Of a stretch of 64,000 nucleotides of DNA, positions 10,215-21,484 are shown in pieces. The notes beneath the pieces are model-generated. The model was not told where the DNA came from. It made no database searches and saw only the letters and a list, made by a program, of their open reading frames with translations. Every line of letters starts with the position of its first letter. Position 1 is the stretch's first letter. The stretch spans positions 12,919,215 to 12,983,214 of the forward strand of contig OX637346.1 in assembly GCA_951799405.1 (NCBI GenBank). Direction: 5' to 3'. This stretch comes from Agapetus fuscipes. Its lineage: Eukaryota > Arthropoda > Insecta > Trichoptera > Glossosomatidae. Made by a program: the position numbers and the translations under genes.

Positions 10215-10325
10215 TATTGCTTTTTCTGTCACCCTTAGTTGGGATCGAACCCTAGTCCTCAGGCATGAACGTAAGTTCGAACGATTGTTCTTTGTATCAT
10301 GGATCAACTGCGACCAGCGCTGTCT
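10215..10325 (-). repeat. tRNA-like SINE head, degenerate
   Basis: The minus strand has a good B-box (GGGTTCGATCCC) but a poor A-box. The first and last bases do not pair, so it is not a tRNA gene. Confidence 0.35.
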
Positions 10326-10369
10326 GTCCAACGATATCTCCTCCAATTATTCAAGAACATTGTATTTAA

Positions 10370-10475
10370 AAGTATAAATGATGTATTTTTGTGCTTTGCA
10401 GGGAATCGAACACACGACCTTCCATTTATGAGTCCGAAACGTAACCGCTAGACGAAGAACCAGTCAATGTTGTTT
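10370..10475 (-). mobile_element. SINE-A head fragment
   Basis: ATTTTTGTGCTTTGCAGG, then GAATCGAACACACGACC, CCATTTATGAGTCCGAAACG and TAACCGCTAGACGAAG match the tRNA-derived head of SINE-A. Confidence 0.6.
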
Positions 10476-10479
10476 AGTT

Positions 10480-10880
10480 ATATTATATGAATTTGTAGAC
10501 GCAAATAGAGCTTAATAGCTAAGAATTTAGAGCGTAAGATACAAAGTGTAACAGAATTATGGCTCGTTATTTTGTAAATCATGAAAGTTGATTGTAAACA
10601 TAAATTGTTGTATTTATTTTTATGTCTTAACTTGGCTTGAAGGTCGTAAAATTATAACCACTAAATACCAACGAGATAACCAACATTAGTATGTAGGAGT
10701 TGTTATGTTATGTAATACAACTAAGTAAATAAAGATGTGTATTGTTCCTTGAAAAAAGTTTTGGTAAAAAATCGTCTTCGATTTAAAACTTCATGAAATT
10801 GTAGGTACCAAAAATAGACTCTCAAGTCTATCGAAGAAAAAATTAGGCTGCTGAAATTTTACAAATGTCATTCTTAAAAA
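10480..10880. other. No gene or repeat recognised
   Basis: AT-rich. Nothing supported. Confidence 0.4.
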
Positions 10881-10884
10881 ACTA

Positions 10885-11072
10885 TGCAGCCGCTATTAAA
10901 GCGCCCATTCTCAAACAACACCAAGTATATTTGTAAAGGCCCATGAATTTTCTAAACCAGTGATGAGCAAATTTTACTTTTTTTTGTGCTTCCCCAGGAA
11001 TCGTAAACAGGTCCTTTTGTTAACGAGTCTGTAGCGTTAACCACTGGACTGCCGCCCTGTCGAATGTACAAA
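10885..11072 (-). mobile_element. SINE-A copy, internally deleted
   Basis: GCGCCCATTCTCAAACAACA begins the body segment and TTTTTTGTGCTTCCCCAGG with GCGTTAACCACTGGACTGCC forms the head. Confidence 0.6.
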
Positions 11073-11079
11073 GTCTTTG

Positions 11080-12630
11080 ATTTACTCGCCATGTATTAAA
11101 CATAGAAAGCTCTCGAATAAATTAATTCAAAGCTCAATTGGTTGCAAGGACATTGTATACAAAGCGATTCATCTTTACAGTATAAATGATAATAATATAC
11201 ATAAATTTGCAATACATTAAGAGGCACGTTTGTGTATTCTGTTTTGCGGAATTATGCAAACAAATTTATTGGTTCAAATGTAAAGCTTTGACAATAATAT
11301 TAATAAGCGATGCGAGCAGGTGCATTGAGTCGTTGGACTGCAATTTAAAAGGCTTTCAAAGGAAAGCTACCGGTCTCGGACAGCCTGGCGCAGGCACGCA
11401 TTCAGCCTAGAAAAAATCTCTTTGTGATTCAATATAAATGATTCAAACACAATCATTCTGTGTTTTCAAGAAATAGTTTATATGTTTTAATAGATATGTT
11501 TCTAAAGCGATCTATATTTTTATGTTTAGTCAATAGCTAAGTAATGTATCCTGTCGGTAGGACGTGACTGCATAGATCTTGCCTTGTTTAGATTTGTATG
11601 GAGAATACGTGTGTTATTTATTTGTCGTGATCTAGTTGAATAATTTTGATATAATCGCTTATTTAGAGTGAAAACTAAGCTCAATAATATGTAAATAGAG
11701 ATATTAAATAAATGAAATATAATAAAAACGCGCATCAATAAATACATACGTAACAAAATATTTTCCAAAAAATAAATCTAATATGAAAAATCTGAAAAAA
11801 AAATAGTTTTTTTTTATTTAACACGTATATACTTTCCAAATAGCCTTAAATCTAAGAGAATGCATCAGATATTTTGAACCACAATTATTCTAAGCTTTTC
11901 ATCATTAAAATCATTAAAAGTTTATTCGTACGTTTTTTTTCAAAAATAAAAAAAAACACAAATAAATACAGGAACCAATGCAACAATAGATTCAGAAGTT
12001 AAGTGTACCAGAAGTCAGGTTACAAATATTTTTGAATAGGGTCAAAGAAAATAGGAAGAGGGATGAATGGAGCTCTCTCTAAAATAATTGCTACCTTTGG
12101 ATATCGGGTGTATGTATAAAAAGGTTAGGTAAAAAAAATAAACACTCCCTAGCAGGTGATTTTCGACCTTTTTGCTGCGCCTTATTAAAAATTGCGTTCT
12201 AATTTGGGGAAGGCAAAGGTGTGGCTTTGAGATCCGCACAATCCACCAAAATGAAAGATTTGATGATAAAAGTACCCTTAGTTTTTTTACACCCTTTTCG
12301 AAAGACTAGTAAGTGTTTTCATTCAATCATAAAAAAAGGCTTTGGTGCAGTAACTCAATGCATTTTTTTGCATGATAATTTTCTACAAATACTAAATTGA
12401 AAAGTCCCAAATAAAAAGTTGAACAAACTTTTAATATAACCTTAAATAATAAGAATGAAAATAAAACTAATCGCACTTAAAATATATCTCTTTATGGCAA
12501 CACAAGTAAATAATTTAAAAGTTTTTTTAATATCTACATTTTTAGTCCTATGTTTCATGTGGATAAAAAACATAAGCAATACATAAAATCTCAGAAATAT
12601 AAGCCTGTTTACCAATATATTCTAATTAAC
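11080..12630. other. No gene or repeat recognised
   Basis: AT-rich. Frames at 11186-11410, 11526-11768 and 12042-12239 lack recognisable motifs. Confidence 0.45.
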
Positions 12631-12635
12631 ATTTA

Positions 12636-12715
12636 ATAATAATAATTCGATAATTTTATATAGCGCCGTTCAGTAATACAAGCCACCCCAAGGGCGCTTA
12701 AAATTTAGTTACAAA
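12636..12715 (-). mobile_element. CR1/L2-like LINE 3' tail
   Basis: The minus strand reads TTTTAAGCGCCCTTGGGGTG, then GGCGCTATATAAAATTATCG, then (ATT)n, matching the 3' UTR style of the fragment at 7581-7885. Confidence 0.6.
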
Positions 12716-12789
12716 GGTACTATTTACTGAAAAAATTTAATAATTACGCATATTCCACTTTTACTCTATTTTATTGTCAACATTATTAG

Positions 12790-13125
12790 TCCGGTCGATA
12801 GCTCAGGGGGTAGAGTGCTTGCATTCCATGCCGAAAGCTCGGGTTCGAATCCCACCGAGGGTGTCAGAAATGATTTCCTGTTTCGGTGTTTATTTCAAAA
12901 CCCCAAAATAAAATACCGGCAAGGTTTACTCAGCCTTCACAAGAAATGAGTACCAGCACACTCGGGAGCTGGGAAACCTCCACTTCAACTGAAGTGGTTG
13001 GCGTAAGGCCGGCCCCCTTACCTGTAAAAATAAATAGGCTCAACTCGCCACATGCGACCCCTTCGGGGATAACGCGGCAAGAAGTTACACTAAATGTGTA
13101 GCTTAGTTGCGTTTGCGTTGCGTTT
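12790..13125 (+). mobile_element. SINE-B, full-length reference copy
   Basis: tRNA-derived head CGGTCGATAGCTCAGGGGGT (A-box) and GGGTTCGAATCCCACC (B-box). Then TTTCGGTGTTTATTTC, CGGCAAGGTTTACTCAGCCT, CCACTTCAACTGAAGTGG, GGCCGGCCCCCTTACCTGTA and CCCCTTCGGGGATAACGCGG, ending GTGTAGCTTAGTTGCGTT. The acceptor stem does not pair, so this is a SINE and not a tRNA gene. Pol III transcription from the internal boxes is expected by family. Confidence 0.85.
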
Positions 13126-13139
13126 TTTTATATTTTTTT

Positions 13140-13400
13140 GATAAGTGTAAGACACTTATGATATAGTAACGAACGTATGAGTTCGTGGGGACATGAGCCT
13201 AAACACGTAGCTTGCTGGTATGTGGAAATATCTCGAACACGCAAGAATCGTCTGTCGCCCCTATATAAACGAGCAAAGATTCTGTGGTACAGCCAGAGTC
13301 TCTTTCGAAATTGAGCCGCGAAGTCAGTAAGCTAGAGAAGTACTGCGTAACCGATATTCTGCGAAATATTCTTTGTTTAATAAATAAATCGCAGTTTGAT
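13140..13400 (+). mobile_element. Candidate solo LTR
   Basis: Shows a TATA box (CTATATAAAC near 13262), then a CAGTC/TCAGT-type start context, then AATAAATAAATC near 13379 as a polyadenylation signal, in LTR order and spacing. I could not define TG...CA ends or a TSD, so the limits are approximate. Confidence 0.4.
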
Positions 13401-13636
13401 TAAAAGAACCCAAGTAAAATCATAGCAATATGAAATAGTACATGGGTTTTTTGATCTCGAATTGGTCGACTGTACCAAAACACGTCTGATTATTATCTGT
13501 TAATGATTTTTTAACCTACGTTTTCATTCCGTGATGTTTTTTTTTGTGCCCATTCACAAAGGGGATGCAGACCATTGAGCCATAATGATCTCAAATCCAC
13601 TTCAGGTCCAACAAAAAAACATATCAATAGATCAGT

Positions 13637-13775
13637 ACCCCAAGTATACTCGTACAACCTTGGTTTAAACTCAATCATGATGTTTCCGTAAAATTATATA
13701 AGGAAACCAAAACGCTTACCAGAGAGCGCTGTTTCAGTTTCTATACCTACATTTTTTTTGTATCTTTTTTGCTAC
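13637..13775. repeat. HP hairpin copy 2, right arm decayed
   Basis: Starts ACCCCAAGTATACTCG, has TTTAAACTCAATCATG and AAAACGCTTACCAGAGAGCG, and fades near 13775. Confidence 0.6.
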
Positions 13776-13779
13776 CTAT

Positions 13780-14760
13780 TTTTCAAATCGAAAAAAATGG
13801 GACCCAACTTTGGGGCCATTAGTGGTGAAATAGCAAATAATATTGTACCATTCTCAGCGTCAAATGTGGTTTTTTATTTTTCCAGAAATAATTTTTACGG
13901 AAATAAGTGATACAATTTAAAAACGATATCTTGAAATACATTATCTAGTAAATTCTATAATGGACTCGGCACAAATTTAGTAGATCAAAATTTTTGATGT
14001 CACACGGCCAAGTTGCCAGAGAAAACGCAATGCACTTGTTAAGGACCTTTATCGGCCGACAAAAAAATTTAATAATTTTATTTTACATACTTTCATCTTT
14101 TATAGGCTCTTTTGCTTTTTCGTGTTCTTCAAAAATAGATGAAACCTGATTGATAGCACACAAAATACTTTCATTAGAGTAGAAATTGAACAGATTCTTG
14201 ATTTCAAAGTTTTTCATTGCTCTGTTTGTAAAAAAATAAACTGATGCTATTCTTTTGTTGTTTATTTCTTCATACTTTTCCACTTTTATAAAACCTTTTT
14301 TTACTGCGCGTTACTGTATTGCACCAAGTCGTTGAAAGGAAAATTCTAAGGCTTATTTATGGTTCAATAAAAGTCGATTATATAAAGTAGCAATGAAGAT
14401 TCCATTTTGAACTTTATTGGGATCCAGTTAATAAAAGTCTACAGACTGCATTGGCGAGGAGAAATACTGACCATAGAAACCTTTAGAAGATAGCAGAAAT
14501 GATAAACTTTAATAGACGTAGAGAGCAATATTGAAAGACCCAGACTACCGTACGAAAAAAAAATCAGGCAGGTATATTCAGCCTTAACCACGATTGAAAA
14601 ATAACGTCAAAACCTATGTGAGATTTGGTGCAATAATAATGATTTTAGACTGTTTTCAAATCTGTTCAAGGTCATCTTTGTTTACACTTGGAAGGTCACC
14701 GGGCATCCTTGAAGCCTATTATATTACCTACAAGCCGGTGCATTACGCTCGTAAGATATA
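13780..14760. other. No gene or repeat recognised
   Basis: AT-rich. The frame at 14083-14283 (minus) is lysine/glutamate-rich without a known motif. Confidence 0.4.
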
Positions 14761-14768
14761 CTCTACAC

Positions 14769-15164
14769 CAGGGGTTGGCAACTTTTTGAGTCGGAAGAGC
14801 CAAAAATCACAATTCACAAATTTCAGAGTGTGTAAAGAGCCACAAACGTTTTCTTAATTCTGTCGCCGGGGAGGGTAGGCACACAATTTTCAAAAATTGC
14901 CACGAAAAAAATTTCTAAGGCCGGCGCATAGATGATTGAACTTATTGCGCAATATCTGTTCTGTCGTCGCGGGTCGGATGAAAGGCTTACGTGAGCCACA
15001 TTGTGGCCCTTTCATCCTTTAATCCTCGTTAATCGATTCAGAACGATTTTTTGAAGAAATGTTTTCTTTGATAAATTTTAATACTTTCGTATGGAACTAA
15101 AGAGCCGCAACTTCACACCCAAAGAGCCGCATGTGGCTCGCGAGCCGCAGGTTGCCAACCCCTG
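14769..15164. mobile_element. Non-autonomous hAT, 396 bp, TSD CTCTACAC
   Basis: The ends are CAGGGGTTGGCAAC and GTTGCCAACCCCTG. The 8-bp duplication CTCTACAC is exact at 14761-14768 and 15165-15172. The right subterminal part has AAAGAGCCGCATGTGGCTCG and CGAGCCGCAGG, wording I know from hAT elements of the Charlie type that occur in many animals. It carries no coding frame. Confidence 0.9.
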
Positions 15165-15172
15165 CTCTACAC

Positions 15173-15313
15173 AACTCAAGTAAAAGCTCAAACACAGCGC
15201 TATACCAAAAATGTATGAAAAATTTAAACGCTCAATAGATAAACTGATTTATTTTCTATATGTTTTTTGGTAAACGTTATGTTTGAGTTAAAATAAAATG
15301 CTTTGTACTTGGC
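15173..15313. repeat. HP hairpin copy 3
   Basis: CTCAAACACAGCGCTATACC pairs imperfectly with TTTGGTAAACGTTATGTTTG. It ends GTACTTGG and abuts the right TSD of the hAT at 14769. Confidence 0.65.
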
Positions 15314-15329
15314 GTATTGGAAGATCGTT

Positions 15330-16020
15330 GCACTTTATTCGTCACACTCGCTCCTCGGATCACGTATCTCGTGAGCCTGCCAGAGTCACAGGTCACAGAA
15401 TTTATCTGTTTCGTAAGAGATGTATGGACCGGAGAGAAACGCTCGCGCACTGTACCGCATTAGATTCGGATCTTCGTCTAACATTGCGGAAACCAGAACA
15501 GGTGCTGTGAGGAATTTGCGTGACTAAGCGCTCCAGAAAAAGGAATGATTTTTCCTCACGTTGCAATTTTATAGACTCCTAACATAACGGGATATTTTTA
15601 ACACACTTGAAGCCCACAAAGTTGCCATAATATTTTCATATATATTTTTTTACACTGTTTAGTTTTGCAGTAGGTAAGTATGTGTGTGCATATGTACGGA
15701 AAATCACAATAATTAAAAATATATTACATATACACGAGTTGGTTTATTATCTTGAGCGCTTTCGGAGTGTAATCATACAGTTATCAAGAGAAAATTAATA
15801 ACATCAAGCTATTTTAAGTAACATCTAAAATATTCATTTATGGATTTTAACTGTTCTCAAATTTGAATTCACATGATTTTTTAAAACAGAAAACTTAATA
15901 TTACGCTACGATAAAAAATGTTGAGCTTCCGATATTTTTGAGCTTGGGTTTGAATTGGACTGTGCGTTGAAGTCGCTGCGTACAAAGAAATGTAATTTTG
16001 AGTCTCTAATCTAAAATGCA
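15330..16020. other. No gene or repeat recognised
   Basis: The frame at 15298-15510 starts in the HP arm and has no known motif. Confidence 0.4.
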
Positions 16021-16137
16021 AAGATACCTTTTTTTTTTTTTTTTTTTTTAAATAGTTTATTCAACAAAACAGGAAAATACATTAAAATATATAAAACAAT
16101 AATAAAAATATATACAATTGATGTTGTACCTTCCCAA

Positions 16138-16330
16138 TTACAATGTTGACATTAAATATAAGTATTAAAAATAAAAAGAATATAAAAAAGAATATAAATA
16201 TAAATACTAATGACAATATGATATTTTTTCATACAATGTTGACATTAAATATAAGTATTAAAATAAAAAAAAGAATATAAGTATCAATACTAATGATAGT
16301 AAGATATTTTTCCCCTTTTTTTTCAAACAC
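16138..16330 (-). repeat. Tandem duplication in the LINE 3' UTR
   Basis: CAATGTTGACATTAAATATA occurs at about 16142 and again near 16234, each followed by AGTATTAAAA and an AT-rich stretch, giving two units of about 95 bp. A separate (ATT)n run lies at 16560-16588. Confidence 0.75.
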
Positions 16331-16605
16331 AAAATATAAAATATAAAAACCTATTAAAATAATCATGATAACCGTAATGACACCAAACAATAAAAGATAA
16401 AAACAGAATTACATATATCAAATCAGCCTTACATTCACTTGAACATGCCAATATTTTCAATTATAATTTTAATTTTTCCCACTCACTAATACCTACACAC
16501 TGAAATTCTAGTCAAAATTCATTATATTTCATGAACACGTTTCTATTATTATTACAATTACAATTATTATTATTATTATTATTATTTTACATCATTAATC
16601 AAGAA

Positions 16606-19476
16606 TTAAGGGCAAAGTATGGCCGTCGTTAACTTTTTCAAAGTATTGGTCGATTGGTAAAAAATATCCAGTTCACTAAACTTTTCATTGAACAACCGCG
16701 AAGCTCTCAAGAGGAATGAGTTTCCGTATGAATTTGTTTTGTGAGACGGAATATAGAGCTGGATTTTGGTGTTTCTTGACGTCATCCTAGGCACTCGGAT
16801 TCCCACTTCAGACAGGAGTTCGGAGCAAGACACGTTACCCCGGATGAGTTTGAATAGGAACATTAGGTCCAGAATACTCCGTCTCGCTTGGAGCGAAAAC
16901 AAACCATAGTGTTGCAGCGCCGTATGATAATCGGCAAGCTCTCGATGGAGACCGTCTCGGTACAAGAGTGTCCTGATGAGGCGTTTTTGGATGGCCTCTA
17001 ATCTATTGACATAGATGATATATTGCGGGTTCCAAACCTGGCAAGCATATTCAAGTATTGGTCTTACGTAAACTTTATAAAGACATAATGCCACTGCAGT
17101 GTTTCGGAATGGCTTACAAGATCTCAAAACAAACCCAAGCAGTTTGTATGATCTTTTAATGATGCTATCTATGTGGTAATTGAATCTCAATTTATTGTCT
17201 AATACAAGCCCCAGATCACGTACTTGATCGGCAGGTTCCACGAACTCCGATTGAATCTCGTATTCAAAGACTAATGGGTTCTTTTTCCTAGTGAACCTCA
17301 CGATGCAACATTTAGAAACATTTAAAGAAAGTTTATTTACGATACAATAGTCACCAAAGCGTTTCAAATCTCTTTGGATAGATACACAATCTCTCACGGA
17401 TGCCACCTCTGAAAAAATCTTCATATCGTCTGCATAAAGTAAGACGCTTGAATTGAGGAAGCAATGTCTTATATCGTTAATAAAAATTAAGAATAAAAGA
17501 GGACCCAGATGGCTACCCTGCGGCACACCCGAGACGACCCGTTCACGTTTGGAGGTGATTCCCCCAATCGTTACAGATATTGTTCTATCATACAGGTATG
17601 ATTTGAGCCACCGGAGTAGGTCACCGTGTATTCCTTGCCACTCCAGCTTGGAAATTAGGATATTGTGGCTAATCTTATCAAAACATTTGGAGTAATCAGT
17701 GTAGATCACATCAGCCTGAGATCCTGCGTCCATAATCTTTAGAATTTTTTCCGTAAACAGTACCAGATTTGATGCGGTGGACCTACCTGGTAAAAACCCA
17801 TGTTGATTTACATCAATTGCATTTTTCACCGCGGAGAAAATCTGATCATATGCTATTTTTTCGAGTAACTTCCCAAATATAGATAACTTAGATACAGGGC
17901 GATAGTTTTCAACATTGTCTTTATTTCCAGATTTGTAAATTGGTACTATGTGCGCATATTTCCATTTACGTGGAAAAACACCCAGACTAAGTGATTTTTT
18001 AAATATTATTGCTAATGGCTTAATTAATTTATCACAACAGTTTTTTATGAAAATAACCGGCAAACCATCCGGACCACAACCTTTCCTCACGTCTAATGAG
18101 CGAATGCTTTCACATAACCTATCCTCATTGATGACTATGGACGAGATAGTGGAGCAATCATTAAATGAATCACCAGATTGACGTGCAACCGATAAACCAT
18201 CATCTTCCACGAAAACGGAGGAAAAGTATTTAAGGAACAAGTCAGATATCCCAGCAGCATCATTTTTTATTTCATTTTCATACTTCATTTCATTTGGAAT
18301 ACAGCTTTCGCCTTTTTTTGATTTAATAAAGGAAAATAGTTTTTTGGGGTCATTTCTAATAGACGTCTCCATGTGGTTCAAATATTTACGCTTGCATATC
18401 TTTTCCTGTTGTTTGAATCTACTTCTTAGTAATGAAAATGTGGAGTAGTCCAACGGATTTCCGTAACGCCTAAACTTAGTATGGAACAATTGTTTTTCTT
18501 TTAAGATTTTCTTCAAAGCGTTGGAATACCAAGGAGGGTACTGCGTATTGGTGCTACATAATCGAGATTTCGGGACATATTCATCAATAATTTCATTTAC
18601 CACACGGTAGAAATTATCCACCATCTCATCAATATCATCCGAATCCAGAATTGAGTCCCAATCGACCATAGACAAAGAATTGTTAATTATTGTATAGTCG
18701 GCCTTTTTGTATACGTACACCATTCTCGGGGTACTCGTACGTAAGGAGCTTAGAATGCCACTATGATGCGTCACCCGCATACATAGAGACTTGTGATGAC
18801 GATCCTCGGGCACGAGTGGAGACAAAGGGGTGTCAACCGTCACATTCTTGTTGCATAAAACTAGGTCTAAAATTCTGCCATTAACATTTGGAAGCCCGTT
18901 AAACTGTCTAAGGTCAGAAAATGACATAAAATCTTGTACAATTAAGGTAGATGGGTCACTATAAGGTGTAAACTCGTCATCAGGAGTATTACCCTCAGGA
19001 AGAGGGAATATATTTGTGCTCAGGTTAAAGTCTCCAGCGATGAAGAATGTGTCAATAACATTTTCAGTAAAGATTTCACAAGCTTTATCTATATGCTGAC
19101 GCAGGCTTAGGTTGTGTGTCGGCCCTGGAGGAATGTAAACACAACCGATGTGTAAGTCGGGATTCGCATTACCGGTGGAAATGGTTACCCAGAGATCCTC
19201 CGACAGCGAATGCCACTCTGGACGTGCTCGAGACTTAATGTTTTTATTGACACATATTAACACTCCCCCACCTTTCGATTGAAGAGTTCGATCATAGTCC
19301 CTATCCCTTCTATAAACATTGTAATTAGAGGGAATAAGTTCAGCATCGTAGATGCCGTCCGTAAGGAATGTTTCCGTCAGTAATATTATGTCGTAATCAT
19401 CGCTTAATATGTTGGTTAGCAGCGTGTGAGTTTTAGATCTCAAGCCATTAACATTCTGATAGTATACTGAATACAT
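16606..19476 (-). CDS. ORF2: apurinic-type endonuclease plus reverse transcriptase, 956 aa
   Basis: Target-primed reverse transcription enzyme. The N-terminal endonuclease shows YYQNVNGLRSK (N8), LLTETFL (E35), GCVYIPP, AGDFNLS (D149, N151), ILDLVL and EDRHHKS. The reverse transcriptase shows GPDGLP, VPIYKSG, NYRPVS, HGFLPGRST, a YTDYSKCFDK catalytic Asp (594), SGVPQGSHLGPLLF and the YADD box (681-684). A C-terminal region follows, ending at about 956. The frame has no stop and the ATG at 19476 stands directly before the endonuclease. The PQGS and YADD wording puts it in the CR1/Jockey group; the clade is not resolved. Being fully open, it may be recently active and could supply machinery for SINEs. 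Confidence 0.9.
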   Translation of the reverse strand: MYSVYYQNVNGLRSKTHTLLTNILSDDYDIILLTETFLTDGIYDAELIPSNYNVYRRDRDYDRTLQSKGGGVLICVNKNIKSRARPEWHSLSEDLWVTISTGNANPDLHIGCVYIPPGPTHNLSLRQHIDKACEIFTENVIDTFFIAGDFNLSTNIFPLPEGNTPDDEFTPYSDPSTLIVQDFMSFSDLRQFNGLPNVNGRILDLVLCNKNVTVDTPLSPLVPEDRHHKSLCMRVTHHSGILSSLRTSTPRMVYVYKKADYTIINNSLSMVDWDSILDSDDIDEMVDNFYRVVNEIIDEYVPKSRLCSTNTQYPPWYSNALKKILKEKQLFHTKFRRYGNPLDYSTFSLLRSRFKQQEKICKRKYLNHMETSIRNDPKKLFSFIKSKKGESCIPNEMKYENEIKNDAAGISDLFLKYFSSVFVEDDGLSVARQSGDSFNDCSTISSIVINEDRLCESIRSLDVRKGCGPDGLPVIFIKNCCDKLIKPLAIIFKKSLSLGVFPRKWKYAHIVPIYKSGNKDNVENYRPVSKLSIFGKLLEKIAYDQIFSAVKNAIDVNQHGFLPGRSTASNLVLFTEKILKIMDAGSQADVIYTDYSKCFDKISHNILISKLEWQGIHGDLLRWLKSYLYDRTISVTIGGITSKRERVVSGVPQGSHLGPLLFLIFINDIRHCFLNSSVLLYADDMKIFSEVASVRDCVSIQRDLKRFGDYCIVNKLSLNVSKCCIVRFTRKKNPLVFEYEIQSEFVEPADQVRDLGLVLDNKLRFNYHIDSIIKRSYKLLGFVLRSCKPFRNTAVALCLYKVYVRPILEYACQVWNPQYIIYVNRLEAIQKRLIRTLLYRDGLHRELADYHTALQHYGLFSLQARRSILDLMFLFKLIRGNVSCSELLSEVGIRVPRMTSRNTKIQLYIPSHKTNSYGNSFLLRASRLFNEKFSELDIFYQSTNTLKKLTTAILCP

Positions 19477-19689
19477 CGATATGTGAAATTATAGATAATT
19501 CGTAATTATAATTATATAAAACTGTGTGGTTAAAACTTGGTAATTGTGAATTAATTTGAGTAAGAAATATATAGATAATTAGGTTAGTGCACCGAGCACG
19601 TATTACCGAATAAAGTGTTATAATATACGAAGTGTGAGTGAGACCCATCAAAATTACAAGACATAGCATACTTGAAGTAAAACAAATGT

Positions 19690-19950
19690 AAAAGTGAATA
19701 AACAGGAAGTGTAAAACATTAGATATAAAAGTAAAAATAGTGTAAAACAATAAAATAGTAGTGTAGAACAATAAAACAGTAGTATAAAACAATAAAGTTG
19801 TGGCGTAAAACAATATAATAGTGTGAAACCATAAAATAGAAGTGTAACACAATAAAACAGTAGTGAAAAACAATAAAATAGTAGTGTAAATAAAATAGTA
19901 GTGTAAAACAATGAAATAGTGTAAAACAATAAAATTACCGTGTAAAACCA
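19690..19950 (-). repeat. Minisatellite at the LINE 5' side, 17-20 bp unit
   Basis: Many copies of TAGTGTAAAACAATAAAA with small length changes. It produces long spurious frames on the minus strand that are rich in F, L, Y and C. Its position upstream of ORF2 suggests a 5' UTR promoter array, which is inference. Confidence 0.8.
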
Positions 19951-20154
19951 TAAACTAGTGCAAAAATGGTAGTGCAAAAAAGACAGTAGATAAAAATGTA
20001 ACAGTAGCATAAGACAGTAAAGCGTTAGTGCAACAATTATAATCATTCGAAAATACAAAACAAATGACGAAGGGAACATCCAGTAAATATATAAGGGAAA
20101 CAAAAGTAAATACCTACGATACGTAAATAAAGTAAAAACCTACATATATTGGCA

Positions 20155-20375
20155 TCTAAAGCTCATCTAATTATATTGCATACCCACAACCAGACACGTG
20201 TAGGTTCGCACTTACACATGCTGCATGTGTACGTACAAAATAAACCAAACGTCACATAAACGTAAACGTTGCAACTCCTGTCGCCTATCCCTAAGACAGG
20301 GGTGGCATTGGCCATTGACAAAAGTGAACCAAGTTTTTACAGCGTGGGGGGTCATTCTATAGGTTAAAGAACTGT
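20155..20375 (-). repeat. Family C copy
   Basis: CATACCCACAACCAGACACG, ACACATGCTGCATGTGTACG and TTGCAACTCCTGTCGCC, then AAGACAGGGGTGGCATTGGC. This subfamily also occurs at 39410 and 54096. Confidence 0.75.
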
Positions 20376-20660
20376 TAATGAAAATCAAGGTGATGTAGCT
20401 TTAGTTCAGTTTTACGCAACAATAAGATTTTCAGGAAAATCTAACTGAAAGTAATCTTTTAATTTTCTTATCTGGAAATCACGTACATTATAAATCTTAC
20501 AAGCTCTCTACAATCCACCTGTTGGCTTGTATCAATCCAACACCACAATATTAATCTCATTCATATGCTCCTACATCAGCGGATGTATTGCTTGTTACAT
20601 TTTCAAAGTTTTTTAAGATTCCACGCGGCACTATTGAAGCGATCTAGTTTTAAAACCAAA

Positions 20661-20815
20661 CCCCAAGTATTAAAAATTACATTCAAACTCAATCATAGCG
20701 TCTGGCCAAAAGTGTATAAAAAGTTAAACGCTCAGTACGAGCGTTATTTTAGGTTATATATATTCTTTTCGAAATCGGTATGGTTGAGTTTAAATGTGAT
20801 TTTTTTATACTTGGT
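20661..20815. repeat. HP hairpin copy 4
   Basis: CCCCAAGTATTAAAAATTAC at the left, GATTTTTTTATACTTGGTGT at the right, and arms AACTCAATCATAGCG and GGTATGGTTGAGTT. Confidence 0.75.
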
Positions 20816-20970
20816 GTACTGGAAAGTATAACTCGGCGCATGATAATGTTACACACCGAACAGTGATCAATCTTCTTTGATAAGAAAACTCTTAATTTTA
20901 TTGAAGCGTGGATGTTTGAGACTGGTCCCGATAGCGTGTTATGGATATGTTGCTTTGGATCGATACAAGC

Positions 20971-21125
20971 ACCCCAAGTATAAAGTTCTACGCTCAAACT
21001 CAACATAATTTTTTACCAAAAATGTATTGAAACTGAAGCATCGCCTTCACTGAATGTTTTAGTTTCCATATATCTTTTGGTAAACGCCATGGTTGACTTT
21101 AAACGTAAAGTTTAATACTTGAGGT
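20971..21125. repeat. HP hairpin copy 5, well preserved
   Basis: The left arm ACCCCAAGTATAAAGTTCTA through TTTTTTACCAAAAATGTATT pairs with ATATATCTTTTGGTAAACGC through AAAGTTTAATACTTGAGGT. Confidence 0.8.
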
Positions 21126-21484
21126 CCAGCATAATATACCTACACAGAGTAAGATACACCTTATATCTGACCGAGAACTTGGGACCGTGCCATTAATTTA
21201 TTTTTACAGGTGAGTTAACAAAGAAAAGATAATTTTTTATTTCTGTATTTATTTTCTGATTAGACTTATTTTCGTATTTATTCTAACAACTGTGAAATGT
21301 GGAATTTTCAATTTACAAAAATATATTTTTTGTTCTAATCAGTGTGTATCTTATAATATAACTTCTCAAAAAAAGATAACGCTTTTCCAATGGAAAAGTC
21401 AAATAATATTTAAAAAAACTCAAAGAAAGAAAGTGATTGAAGCCATTCAGATATCTCAATATTAGTCATATTTAGGGAATGTAA

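Larger units (their letters stand above)
16029..19950 (-). mobile_element. Non-LTR retrotransposon, near complete
   Basis: Minus-strand element: 5' region with a minisatellite (19690-19950), one ORF (16606-19476), a roughly 550-bp 3' UTR, and a 21-nt poly-T run at 16029-16049 that is the poly(A) tail. No ORF1 or gag-like frame is seen, so the 5' end may be truncated or lie in the minisatellite. No target duplication was found. Confidence 0.75.

Noticed and set aside
12791..12865. tRNA gene (also similar sites at 23683, 48411, 51115 and inverted at 52405)
   Set aside because: A- and B-box are good, but the acceptor stem does not pair and every copy continues into the same SINE body.
19448..20103. 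Membrane-protein-like frames rich in F, L, Y and C
   Set aside because: They are translations of the LINE minisatellite; hydrophobicity comes from T-rich units.
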